Part shown: one piece after another, positions 13,264 through 23,789 of the stretch | How the letters are laid out: the number at the start of each line of letters is the position of its first letter | How positions within the stretch are numbered: the stretch's first letter is position 1 | Source: Harmonia axyridis | Lineage: Eukaryota > Arthropoda > Insecta > Coleoptera > Coccinellidae | Assembly: GCF_914767665.1 (NCBI RefSeq) | Contig: NC_059503.1 | Span: 20,894,001-20,958,000 of the forward strand | Direction of reading: 5' to 3' | DNA length: 64,000 bases | Position numbers and translations under genes: made by a program | The notes under the pieces: generated by a model | Database searches by the model: none | What the model was told of the DNA's origin: nothing | The model's input: the letters and a program-made list of their open reading frames with translations, nothing else

Positions 13264-13674
13264 AATAGTTATTTATAATACAAGTGCAGAAGGCATTGAT
13301 ATTCTTCCACGAGTTCAAAATTCAAAAACGAGCCACGAAGTGGCGAGTTTTGGAATGAACGAGTGGTAGAATGAGCCTTCTGTACACGTATTATACATTA
13401 TTTTCTCTAATTCATTGCTTTTTCATTGAAATTAATGAAATATTTCCATAAATATAATTTAGTGATTTTTGCATTGGAAAATGTTGGTTGGCAGAACTGA
13501 TTTCTTTAAGGCAAATTGATGAATTGACAGATAAAGCCGTGGCGGAAAGTTCGGAGTACCAACATAGAATAATAAAATATAACCATGAAAACTGTGCGTT
13601 TCTGATATATTCTCGCACGATTTTGTTCTACAAGATGTGGAAGAATGAACGGAATAACCACAGAATTAGAGAAA
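13264..13674 (+). repeat. Dispersed repeat R1, copy 1 (411 bp)
   Basis: Starts AATAGTTATTTATAATAC and ends CACAGAATTAGAGAAA. It recurs in direct orientation at 14220-14630 with the same length and few differences, and in a more diverged, deleted form at 27341-27720. It carries a near-palindrome, GAGCCACGAAGTGGCGAG, about 70 bp from its left end. No coding potential is conserved between copies, so it is a non-autonomous element of unknown class. Confidence 0.7.
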
Positions 13675-14219
13675 CGATATTTCATTACTTCTAATTGGTC
13701 CATGCTTCGCCATATTTTCCTGACTCGAATTTCGAATGCCCGATATCGCATTGTCTATGTTTCTCGAGTAACTGATCATTCCGATACAAAAATGAAAGCT
13801 GATTGTTTCCTTTCTTTGCGAACGGAAATGATCACAATGCAACTCTCATTTTCACGATACACAATCATCCGAGACATGGTATCGACTTCGCCCTTATTAG
13901 GAATCTTCTCGAAAACGAGAATAATGGGTGAAAGCACTAATCACGCGAAGAAAGTATATACTTCGGGGCAATTTTTAGAGAAAAATCCAATTAAATCTGT
14001 ATCAGAGCGATGGCTCTTTCTGTGTTGCGAGACTTCAATTTCAGAGAAACAATGGGAATGAAGTCTTCTTTGGGTAGTTCCGACCGTTTTGTTGCGATAT
14101 ATTGTCGAATAGTATGCTCTGTGGCGGTCTGTTAGAGAAAGTAGTGCGAATCGAGAATTCTTGGAGTTTATATTGGAGTGAAGTAAATAAGCATTGAAAA
14201 GATCTTTAGGCTGTATGAA
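13675..14219. other. Unique 545-bp segment between two R1 repeats
   Basis: Contains most of a 138-codon plus-strand frame (13645-14061) that begins inside R1 copy 1. I see no domain, signal peptide or homology. The frame is probably chance, helped by locally higher G+C. Confidence 0.35.
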
Positions 14220-14630
14220 AATAGTTATTTATAATACAAGTGCAGAAGGCATTGATATTCTTCCACGAGTTCAAAATTCAAAAACGAGCCACGAAGTGGC
14301 GAGTTTTGGAATGAACGAGTGGTAGAATGAGCCTTCTGTACGAGTATTATACATTATTTTCTCTAATTCATTGCATTTTCATTGAAATCAATGAAATATT
14401 TCCATAAATATAATTTAGTGATTTTTGCATTGAAAAATTTTGGTTGGCAGAACTGATTTCTTTAAGGCAATTTGATGAATTGACAGATAAAGCCGTAGCG
14501 GAAAGTTCGTAGTGCCAACATAGAATAATAAAATATAACCATGAAAACTGTGCGTTTCTGATATATTCTCGCACGATTTTGTTCTACAAGATGTGGAAGA
14601 ATGAACGGAATAACCACAGAATTAGAGAAA
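14220..14630 (+). repeat. Dispersed repeat R1, copy 2 (411 bp)
   Basis: Same orientation, length and boundaries as copy 1 at 13264-13674, differing at a small number of bases (for example a TTC-GTAGTGCC variant where copy 1 reads TTC-GGAGTACC). The close match suggests both are young compared with the copy at 27.3 kb. Confidence 0.7.
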
Positions 14631-15074
14631 AACAATTATTAAAATATTTTCAATGGACATCGGGAGAGGCCAACTAACTACGATTGAAAAACACAAAATA
14701 TTTCAACTTTGCACAATTTCAAGAATCGAAATTCGATTGTTCACACAGGTTCCGTTTGAATTGAAAAAAAAATGAATTAGGTATCTGGAAATTCAACAGG
14801 ACATATATAGGTTTTTTCAATAGGTTTTTGCTACACACTTGAAATATATATCTCCATTGGCATTTATGAAAGTGTGGTTTATTGTGGAAAATTTAACTAA
14901 TCTTGATTTTCTTCATTCAAGATCATGCGGTTGGTCTGATTCAGTGTATGAATAGATGATTACCCTTTTTGACATATGTATTCTACAACTTTGCTTCCGC
15001 CGTTTTGCAATAAAAGGCTGTAGCGGTAAGTGGTAGTCGAAATAAATAGATCGTAGATGTCATACAATAAGCTA

Positions 15075-16062
15075 AGGTATTTGTAAAAATAACGCCATCG
15101 AACTATTTATCGATTTGTGTCTGCATAATAAAGTTATTCTCGATTAAACAAGTCAGCTTATGAGCCAAATTCTCGTTATTTGCGGGAGGTTTTAATTTTC
15201 TGCTGCAGTATGAAGAAATCTGCGGCTTAAGGCTCATCGAATGCTCTCAAATACCTATGTAAATGCAGAATTGGAGGCATTATTTGATCAAGATTCGTAT
15301 CAAACTCAACAATGATCCTATTGGGAGTGACGCAACAAGCCATTTCAATAGGTTTGAAAGTCATGGGAATAATTCAGAAACAAGGAAATTGGGTGCCGTA
15401 CAAATTGAAGCCGTGAGATGTTGTTTGCTTGTGAACAGCTGCCTTGCAAGGCAAAGACGAAAGGGATTGTGACTGGACACAAAAAATGGGCTCATTAAGA
15501 TAAGAAGCGCAGAAAATCATGGGGATATCCCGGCCATGCTTCCACATCGATGACCAAAACAAATATTAACGGTTCCAAGGTCAAGCTTAGTATTTGGTGG
15601 GACCAGCTCGACGTAGTGTATTATGAGTTGCTAAAACCGACTGAAACAATTTCAGGCGATCGATATCGAACGCAAATAATGTATTAGAACCGAGCATTGA
15701 AAGACAAACCGGCCGCAATACAACGATAGATATGATGAAGTGATTTTACAGTATGACAATCCTCGACCCCATGTTGCGAAAGTTGTAAAGACATACTTGG
15801 AAACGTTGAAATGGGAAGTCCCAACCCCTCCCTCGGACTATCACTTGTTTCGATCAATGGCACACTACCTGGTTGATCAGCAGTCTCATGAAGAAGTAAA
15901 AAATTGGATCGATTCGTGGATCGCTTCAAAAAGTGACCAGTTTTTTCAACGCGGGATACGTACGCTGCCCGAAAGATTGAAGAAAGTAGTGGCCTTCAAT
16001 AGAGAATACTAAATGTATAACCAGTTTTTCACAATAAAACCTCGAATTTCGAAAAAAATACG
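15075..16062 (+). pseudogene. Decayed mariner transposase, same family as the intact copy
   Basis: Frames fragmented by stops and frameshifts follow the intact transposase at 22674-23711: KKSAA(E)-type N-terminus near 15220, QKQGNW/LGAV near 15380, then YDEVILQYDNPRPHVAK and TYLETLKWEV, then DYHLFRSMAH, and the C-terminal ERLKKVVAFNREY. A piece of the N-terminal helix-turn-helix region and part of the third catalytic block ('YSPDIAP') are deleted. After the stop, TTTTTCACAATAAA resembles the 3' UTR of the intact element. The terminal repeats have decayed. Confidence 0.85.
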
Positions 16063-17477
16063 GCGGTAGAATAGTTGTACCTACGCCTATATAGATTCCA
16101 AAAAGTGCACGAATGCTCTCAGAGATTATTGTTTTGAATAAAAACTCCGGAAATAATTAAATAAATACCTACCCTAATTGAAACAAAAATAGAGGTTATG
16201 TAATTATTCTGATATTTTAAAATAACTTTCGTTCTTATTCATGAATATGAATGAGAATTTAAAATCATTATTAATGAATATGGATAAGAATAAAAATTTG
16301 GAATTGTATTTTCTATTAATTTTTGAAGCTGAAACATACTCTACCACAGTTAACGAATGACGAAGCTTTACATCAAAGCGAATTGCCGAATGATGATTTA
16401 TAATGGCTTCATTGAAGTCGATTAATGTCAAATATGCGACAATAGAACGGAATGTTTGGACAGAAATTACTTCAGGTGTCATAACAGTGTAACGATGTAT
16501 TAAAGAAAATATTTATCTGAGAAATGTAGCTCTCATTAGAATTGTCGGAAAGTCAGTTATTCAAAACATTTAATCAATTTCTATGAATGATAACATAATT
16601 TATATTCAGCAATCATGAAAAATGAATACCTAGTCGCATTCAATTTGAAGAACGTGTAGATTGCGTTTCAAGTTCCCATTCGAAATTATTTCAGCTCTTG
16701 ATTCGGAAAACTCAAAGGTTATTATACTACGGGTTTTCAAGTGCTCCAAAAGAAATTAAAAGAGACCGAAACCACTCAAACTACTTCAGATCGATCTGTA
16801 TAATTTTCGGTGATATTCATTATCACTATCAGATGCTTAAAACCACTTCCCCGCTTTATGTAACAACGTCAAATATGTGACACGTGATTCAAAGCAGAAC
16901 GAAATACGATATTTTTCCACTGATTGAATCGACCCTTATCGTTATAGATCCCATACTCCATAAGGGTTGACGTTTCGTAGTATTGAATTACGAGAATTTG
17001 GCTTTGTTCTTCTCATTTATTTTACCATCCGAAAACAATGCGCGATATTTGAATAGACTTCTTTCTGTTGATCTTTTGTTCAATCCTATGCATATGGAAA
17101 ATATATTGACGTTCAGAATGTATAATTTCACACATGAATTGAGGATTTTGTATAGATTTGAGGACAATAGGATGATAGAAGGTGAATCCTCTGATGATTC
17201 GAGTGATTCGAGTAATTATTTCACATATAAACAGACTAAATTTCAACCTAGTCGCAGATTTTATTACAGAATTATTTGAAAATTTCTTGAATGACGATCA
17301 GCAGAAAATTTTGCATTCTGCTTGAAATTGTTATTTTCTATCTATACTTTAAATTTCTACCTGATGAGATCTGTTTCCAAGGAAAAATTGGGTATTTCTT
17401 ATCCAATATTCTTTTGAATTTTCTATATTCTTGATTAAGAGTGGTTTATTCTCGTGATCTGCCAAAGTGTAACCCGT
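16063..17477. other. Presumed intron, nothing recognised
   Basis: AT-rich with short frames only. The frame at 16983-17279 contains a small Asp/Ser run from a GATTCGAGT microsatellite-like repeat near 17200 and shows no domain. Confidence 0.4.
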
Positions 17478-17760
17478 CAAATTGCTTCTGCGTCCACCGT
17501 ACTCGCCCGATCTGTTCTCAGACCTCAAAAGAATGCTCGCTGGAATGGAATTTAGTGCCAATGTAGAACTAATCGCCAAAACTGAGGCCTATTTTGAAGC
17601 AAAAAACAAATCGTACTACAAAAATGGTATCGGAAAGTTGGAAGATCGCTATAATCGCTGTATCGCCCTCGAAGGCAACTTTGTTGAATAATAAAATCGA
17701 ATTTTGAATGTGTTTTACTATGGTAGACCGAGGACTTTTCAATTGGCCTGTTATGATGCT
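17478..17760 (+). pseudogene. C-terminal fragment of a second mariner type (irritans-like)
   Basis: The frame at 17482-17691 contains LLRPPYSPDL and SDLKRMLAGMEFS, then AETEAYFEAKNKSYYKNGI, and ends KLEDRYNRCIALEGNFVE. This is the end of an irritans-type mariner transposase and covers the third catalytic region to the C-terminus. The segment 'APSDYFLF' expected between PPYSPDL and SDLKR is deleted. The residues differ clearly from those of the copies at 15 and 22 kb. Non-coding DNA to about 17760 may include its 3' UTR. Confidence 0.75.
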
Positions 17761-17842
17761 TTTCGGCAAATACTTAGTTCATATGCCCTCAAATTCAACT
17801 TCTGGACTACCTTGAGACGAGTAATTTACTCATCTCCAACTC

Positions 17843-18148
17843 TCAGAACGTAACATTGCATGTAGATAGCGTGAAGAGTCTGCAATCGAGCAATCGAGAA
17901 AGTAAATATCTTTTCACCCAGTACACCATTACAAGCCTCATATTTTTTTGCAACCAGAACATAATCGAGATCATAATATTTTTCCACGCAAATGCAACCA
18001 GCCATGATCTAATATCACGATAATGCAGCTCGTTAACTGAGAGGTCATCCATCAAAAAATCCAACACATCAAAGTATCTCAGAACGAAGTCCATCACGTA
18101 AGTGCTTCGTCGTCGCCAAGGGAGCAAAGTGCCCAAGTTTACATGCAA
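17843..18148 (-). other. Open frame of 101 codons, unknown
   Basis: The frame reads LGTLLPWRRR near its start and has aromatic- and Met-rich stretches. It has no recognised motif, and no flanking splice sites fit the exons elsewhere. It could be a decayed transposase remnant or chance. Confidence 0.15.
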
Positions 18149-19004
18149 TTAACTTTTCTGCTGACGTCGTTACGAGCGTCTAAGCACCGAACAAAGGTGC
18201 ATTTACCTTAATGCACATCACACCTGACTCTGCGATTATTAGCATAAAATTTCCATCTACATATTTCATTAGAGAACGCTCTTGTCGTCGCATGATATGA
18301 AATGTTATACCGGAGCACATCTTATTAAATATGGTTCGTCTTTGCTTCGTTCCCTGCAGGAGTTGAACGATCCAGTCATGGACGGATGGAAGCCGTATTT
18401 GTTTCCTACTGATTCACCCCCTATATTCTGGATTTAATGTGAAATTTAATTGCCTGACATGATTCCAATCAACTTCTGAATTCGATACTGCACAGTTCAC
18501 TTTGATGCGAGGAAGCTGAAGAATGCTTCAATTAAGAGCTGACAAGTAGACTGTGAACTCGAAGGTAAATGTTCCAAAGTTTCTAGACCTTTTGCACGCT
18601 TGTTCTACAGGAACGACAGGATCTCATTTTGCCCAAATGTCTGTTCTTCTCAAATTCTCAGCCGAGGGTGGACTTGGGTTCAACTGAATGATGAATTCGA
18701 CGATCAAAAAAAAAAAAATGTAAACTTGAAATGCTTAGGGTAGGTTCAAGGCCCAGCTATCTAATTCTTCAATGGTCAAAATGGACCAACAGATATTTTG
18801 TTGCCGTCATTTTTCATTGGTAACTAATTAATTTTTGGGCGCAGAATAATCTACCAGATATTTTTAAATTTTATATTCTTGTGATGGAGGTAAGTAGACT
18901 CCTTTAAGAAGCTCAGTTATCTTATGAGATCGTTCAGTTCGTTTTGGTTGTAAATAACACTGTGAAGTTGTTAAATCTGCTTGGAATTCACTGTCATACT
19001 TTGA

Positions 19005-19350
19005 ACTTCTTCTTCAGGTGCCATCTCATTTGGGAGGTTGGCTATCAAAATGGCTACCTTCATCTTCGACACTGCAGCCCTAAACAACTCAACAGAACTG
19101 CACTGGTACCATTTTCTCAAGATGTTTCACCAGGAGATTCTTCATCTTCCTATGTTCCTTCTTCCCTGTATCACTATCTGCAAAGTTATATTTCTTCCCT
19201 CTCAGCACATGACCCATATACTGCAGCTTTCCAATCCTTAACTTGTTCAGTATTTCCCTCTCCTTACCTATCAACCTTATCTTGAGGATTCTCCTGTACG
19301 TCCACATTTCGAACGTCTCCAGGCGATTACTAATATCCTGCATCATTATC
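19005..19350 (-). pseudogene. LINE ORF2 C-terminal fragment
   Basis: The minus-strand translation gives ISNRLETFEMWTYRRILKIR, then GKEREILNKLRIGKLQYMGHVLRGKKY and, after a frame shift, VELFRAAVSKMKVAILIANL. This set (FEMW-YRR, LxxI-xKLQY-GHVMRG) is typical of the region after the reverse transcriptase palm in RTE/CR1-like insect LINEs. The palm and endonuclease are absent, so it is a dead 3' fragment. Confidence 0.75.
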
Positions 19351-20466
19351 CAAACTTACAATAAAGTATTCAATCGAGTACAAGCAAGAAAGCATGTTTC
19401 TGACTTTAGAAAATTAGTAGGGATGAAGCTGGTATGAAAGGGAAGGACCATAGGCAATTCCAAGAATGAAATCAATAATTCTTTTGGGAAATTTCTATTT
19501 TGGCTTTTCAAAATATATTTATCTCTTTATTTTTTGCATATATCGAAACAAACACAAATTACCTCTATTTCAAAAACCAGTACTGAAAGCGTTTTTGAAA
19601 TTAGCACATCAAAAATATTCGAAATCAGTTGTTGAATTTCCGGATTTTTTTTTTTTAATTTTGTTTTGTTTGTCTTTGTTATCATTGTTGAATTTATTAT
19701 TATTATTTTATAGTGTTCTTTATCCTAATATGATCTGCAGAAATTTTTTCTCTCATGAAAGAAATCATTGTTCACTGGGATATTTATTTACTCATACATT
19801 TATAATTATTTACAACATACATATAAATGATTCCTTCCGAATCAAAATTTCTTCCCTAATCGAACCCTTGTGATAAATAAGTAGATTCCAACCCCATTTC
19901 GCAGCTTGTTACATCCATATCGATTCAATCAAGTTGTGGTACCGTGTCAGTGATGGGATATGTGGAGATCGATGGATTATTTCCTATGATAAATGTCGAG
20001 AAGTATAGGATGCAGAAATGCCATCAACTAGAGTTAATTTCGACATTGCTGTCAACATAATGAAGTGCACAAAGCGTGTTGGATTAATCTGAGTGAAATT
20101 GACGATGGGTCTATACCTGAAAATGTCACTGATGTAGTAGGTATAAATGCCCCGTCGAAAATGTGGCAGTGTGATATATCCCTTCAAGGCTTAATGCTGA
20201 TCTGTTAGTGCGAATATTGGAATAAATTTCTCATCATAACGGGTTCTCTGTAGGATGAATCATTATGAATAGAATCACAGGCTTTGAAAGGGTTATACCT
20301 AGAGGGAATAATTTCTTTCACTTGATTTTTTCCAACATTATTGAAATATCATAGACATGATTTTGTGAAAATATAATCGTTATATTTTTGTTGTTTTTCT
20401 TTTTAATGAAATTTAACTATTCTTCTTGAATAAATCAGTTTCTGAAAGCTGAGTACTATAGATATA
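19351..20466. other. AT-rich spacer, nothing recognised
   Basis: The frame at 19466-19873 is Phe/Leu-rich because of T-rich DNA and has no domain. I see no repeat boundary or RNA gene. Confidence 0.4.
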
Positions 20467-21537
20467 CTAACAGAAAAAGAAACAGCAACACCCAGAAGGA
20501 GCTGTTTAAATTTTTAATTTTTTTGATATAACATAGATAGTATAGCAAGGAGTAAATTATTGATTTTGGAGAAAAAAATCGTAGAGGTTTTATCATGTAA
20601 ACAATTTTTGTTACTTAAATATTGTACTCGTTTTTTGCAAGTTTTTTGAATTTTACAACAAACCAGCTGTTCGAGGAGATTCAAAGTCGATGTTTAGTTG
20701 TTGTTAAAATGCCTAGAGAACGTGTACGTGGAATTTATTGCCAGCTAAGTGAATTTGAAAGAGGTCGAATTATTGTTCTACGGGAGGCGGGGTTGTCATT
20801 TCGAGCAATCGCTAACCGTACGAACAGAAATCCAACTACTGTTATGAGATGTTGTCGAGCGTAGTTTCATATTGCCCAAAATCGAAGAAGAATTGGCACC
20901 GGACGTCGAAGGGTCACAAATGAAGTTCAAGATCGACGTCTTAGGCTTATCGCCATTAGAGACCGATTTGCGACAACTCGATCTTTGGCTGATGAGTGGT
21001 TAGAAGAACAAGGCCATCCTGTAACTGTCCTAAAGGTTTACCGCCGGAAAAGATCTCTCTGACGGTTGAACATTGCCTACAACGATTACAGTGGTGCAGA
21101 GAACGTCAACATTGGAATATGAAATGGCATCAGGCCGTCTTTTCTGATGAATCTCGACTCTCCTTGGTCGCCCAGATCTGCCGATCTTTCGCTCATAGAG
21201 CATATTTGAGACATAATGGGTAGAAGGCTTGGAAATTTACCCCAGCCCACACGGACTTTGGTGGCTCTGAGACATGAAGTCCAAGTAACTTGGGATGGTA
21301 TCCTTCAAGAAGGAATAGACCATCTTATAGCATCAATGCCGAGACGTGTTGAGGAGTGTATAGATAATGGCGATGGACAAACACATTATTAACAAATTTA
21401 TTAAAAAAAATTGTAAACCCTTCCTTTTTTTCACCAAATTTCAATCATTTACACCTCGCTATACTATTTATGTTTTACCAAAAAAAAATTAAATTTAAAC
21501 AGCTCCTTCTGGGTGTTGCAGTTTCTTTGTCAGTTAG
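20467..21537 (+). mobile_element. Tc1-like transposon with both ends, internally deleted
   Basis: Terminal inverted repeats of about 50 bp (CTAACAGAAAAAGAAACAGC on the left; the right end is a near match) contain CACCCAGAAGGAGCTGTTTA and are flanked by TA. The transposase starts at 20709 with MPRERVRGIYCQLSEFERG, followed by a helix-turn-helix GLSFRAIANRTNRNPTTVMR, and then a stop in RCCRA. Further frames give EQGHPVTV, WCRERQHW and the first catalytic Asp block FSDESR. They then jump to ADLSLIEHI, RRLGNLPQP and RRVEECI near the C-terminus. The stretch holding the second catalytic Asp is deleted, so the copy cannot be autonomous. Total length is 1071 bp. Confidence 0.85.
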
Positions 21538-22507
21538 TATATTTGTATTAATTGAGTCATAGTCTACAAATATTCAACGTGAGTTCGAAGATCTCAAAAT
21601 TATTTCTTTGCTACTACGACTGTCATTCATTTTTGTCGCATATTGACAGAAGAATATAAACGAACACGAAAATGAATTGCTCAACAGAGAGGTACCATAT
21701 AGCGTCAAGGTACGTGCTTAAAAAGCTGGATCTACGAAATCGTATTGGTACTGTGTCAAATCTGTGACCAATGGCTTGGAGAAAATAAATCTGTTATTAT
21801 TCAAATATTTTATTGTGGTATTCGAGTGATTCCGACCTCCCACGCTGTATTTTACTGCAGACCACATTTTTCAACGCTTGAACTGGTGCATATTCGAAGT
21901 AGGATAATGCCAAATGCCATTCGAAGCGACGTATGGTCTTAGAAGGGTAAGAGTTTTCCGCTGATTAGATGCAGGCAGGGCAGTTGCAGATTAGTTTACT
22001 ATCTTATATATATTAATATTAAAAAAACCTCTCATCGCAAGTCCACAGACTCCTTCCTTTGCAAATATTATTTATTCATTGTTCACGAAGAACTGGATTA
22101 CATGTTATTCATTTCATCCTGATTTCATATAACACGAAATAAATACTAAGTAATGCATATATTATACATTCTGCAAATACAAGATAGAATAGGGTAACGT
22201 ATTTTAAAATGCTTTTTTCTGCAGGAATAATCTTGAGTAGATTAGATTCATTTCAGAAGTATTTCATCTCTTATGTCGGCATCTCAACTAAGGACAATTA
22301 ATATTCAATCTTTATTTTTAAAACTCATAAATGATTAGGTTTCACTATCCGTTACATCAATAGAACACATAATTTTATGTATATCATTGTTTATTCGATG
22401 CCTGTATCTTCTTGTATGTGATTTTCCGCAACTGAACGATCTTTCTATCCAATCCTATTGAATATTCTTTACTTTTCTTGTTAATTCAAACGCTTCATTA
22501 CCAAGTA
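21538..22507. other. AT-rich spacer, nothing recognised
   Basis: No coding, RNA or repeat feature is supported between the Tc1-like element and the intact mariner, apart from the TA duplications at the two borders. Confidence 0.4.
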
Positions 22508-23787
22508 TAAGGTGTGTGAATAAGTCTTTCCCGTTTTTTGTAAGAGATGGCGCCACCAATACTGTGCGAGTATTTAATGGTTACATATGTCGTAATCAAA
22601 GCTTATTCATCTGTCAACAATTCCACACTAACACATTAGTTGAAATTTTTTCGCATCATAAATTTTTGAAATCGTGAAAATGTTGAAATTTGAGCCGAGT
22701 CGACGTCATTTGCGGGAAGTTTCACTTTATTGGTTCAATTTGAAGAAATCTGCTGCCGAGGCGCATCGGTTGCTTCAGGAAGCTTATGGAGAAGGTTGTG
22801 TCGATGATTCAAGTGTTCGCGGATGGTTTCGACGCTTCAAAAGTGGCGATTTCGACGTGGAAGACAAGGAGCGTTCCGGGCGGCCGCAAATCTTTGAAGA
22901 TCAAGAATTGGCGACTTTGCTTGATGAAGATTCGTGTCAAACGCAAGAAGAACTTGCTGAAGCATTGGGAGTTGACCGAACAACCATTTCCAAGCGTTTG
23001 AAAGCCATGGGAATGATCCAAAAGCAAGGAAATTGGGTGCCGTACGAACTGAAGCTGAGAGACGTCGAACGGCGTTTTTTCACTTGCGAACAGCTGCTTC
23101 AGCGACATAATAAAAGAAAGGGTTTTCTGCATCGTATCGTGACTGGCGATGAAAAGTGGATCCGTTACGATAATCCGAAGCGAAGAAAATCATGGGGACT
23201 ACCCGGCCATGCATCATCATCGACGGCCAAGCCAAATATTCATGGCGCCAAGTTCATGCTCTGTATATGGTGGGACCAGCTAGGTGTGGTTTACTATGAG
23301 CTTCTGAAACCGAATGAAAGGATCACAGGCGAGGTCTATCGACGACAATTGATGAGTTTGAGCCGCGCACTGCGAGAAAAACGGCCACAATACTCCGACA
23401 GGCACGACAAAGTTATTTTGCAACATGACAATGCTCGCCCACATGTTGCACAGCCGGTGAAAACATACTTAGAAACGCTCAAATGGGAAGTCCTACCCCA
23501 CCCGCCGTATAGTCCAGACATTGCTCCGTCTGATTACCATCTCTTCAGATCGATGACGCATGGCCTGGCTGACCAGCACTTCCAGGAAGCCAAAAAATGG
23601 GTGGATGACTGGATAGAGGCCAAACCGGTCGAATTTTTTCGCAACGGGATTCGTATGTTGCCAGAAAGATGGGGAAAAGTTGTAGCTAGCGATGGCCAAT
23701 ACTTTCAATAATTCATTTGTAACCATTTTTTCACAATAAAGGCTCAAAATTTGAAAAAAAACGGGAAAGACTTATTCACACACCTTA
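22508..23787 (+). mobile_element. Complete mariner transposon, 1280 bp
   Basis: Terminal inverted repeats of 32 bp (22508-22539 and 23756-23787) are identical; they begin TAAGGTGTGTGAATAAGTCT. TA duplications lie outside (22506-22507 and 23788-23789). One alternative reading shifts both borders by two bases because the repeats themselves start with TA. The length and layout are those of a full mariner. Perfect ends and an unbroken transposase suggest recent insertion. Confidence 0.93.
22674..23711 (+). CDS. Mariner transposase, full length (345 residues)
   Basis: This is a DDD-type cut-and-paste transposase acting in the nucleus on its own terminal repeats. The length of 345 residues equals the usual mariner size. 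The N-terminus carries two helix-turn-helix modules (about residues 10-50, with SVRGWFRRFKSGDFDVEDKE, and 70-110, ELAEALGVDRTTISKRLKAM). The linker motif WVPYEL follows. The catalytic triad is D159 (TGDEKW), D252 (LQHDNARPH) and D287 (PSDYHLF), with 34 residues between the last two, the mariner DD34D signature. The linker hallmark is intact and there is no stop or frameshift. The ATG at 22674 follows a 5' UTR of about 165 bp after the left end. An older relative lies at 15075-16062. The sequence fits an active or recently active source element, but activity is inferred. Confidence 0.95.
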   Translation: MKMLKFEPSRRHLREVSLYWFNLKKSAAEAHRLLQEAYGEGCVDDSSVRGWFRRFKSGDFDVEDKERSGRPQIFEDQELATLLDEDSCQTQEELAEALGVDRTTISKRLKAMGMIQKQGNWVPYELKLRDVERRFFTCEQLLQRHNKRKGFLHRIVTGDEKWIRYDNPKRRKSWGLPGHASSSTAKPNIHGAKFMLCIWWDQLGVVYYELLKPNERITGEVYRRQLMSLSRALREKRPQYSDRHDKVILQHDNARPHVAQPVKTYLETLKWEVLPHPPYSPDIAPSDYHLFRSMTHGLADQHFQEAKKWVDDWIEAKPVEFFRNGIRMLPERWGKVVASDGQYFQ

Positions 23788-23789
23788 TA

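Noticed and set aside
13645..14061. 138-codon plus-strand frame as a gene
   Set aside because: It begins inside repeat R1 and has no recognisable motif; the second R1 copy does not continue into the same frame.
18290..18425. Plus-strand exon after CCCTGCAG with a short open stretch
   Set aside because: The frame closes after about 26 codons without a donor site, and the strand is opposite to the gene supported elsewhere.
19466..19873. Phe/Leu-rich 135-codon frame as a membrane protein
   Set aside because: The hydrophobicity comes from T-rich DNA; there is no family pattern or splice site.
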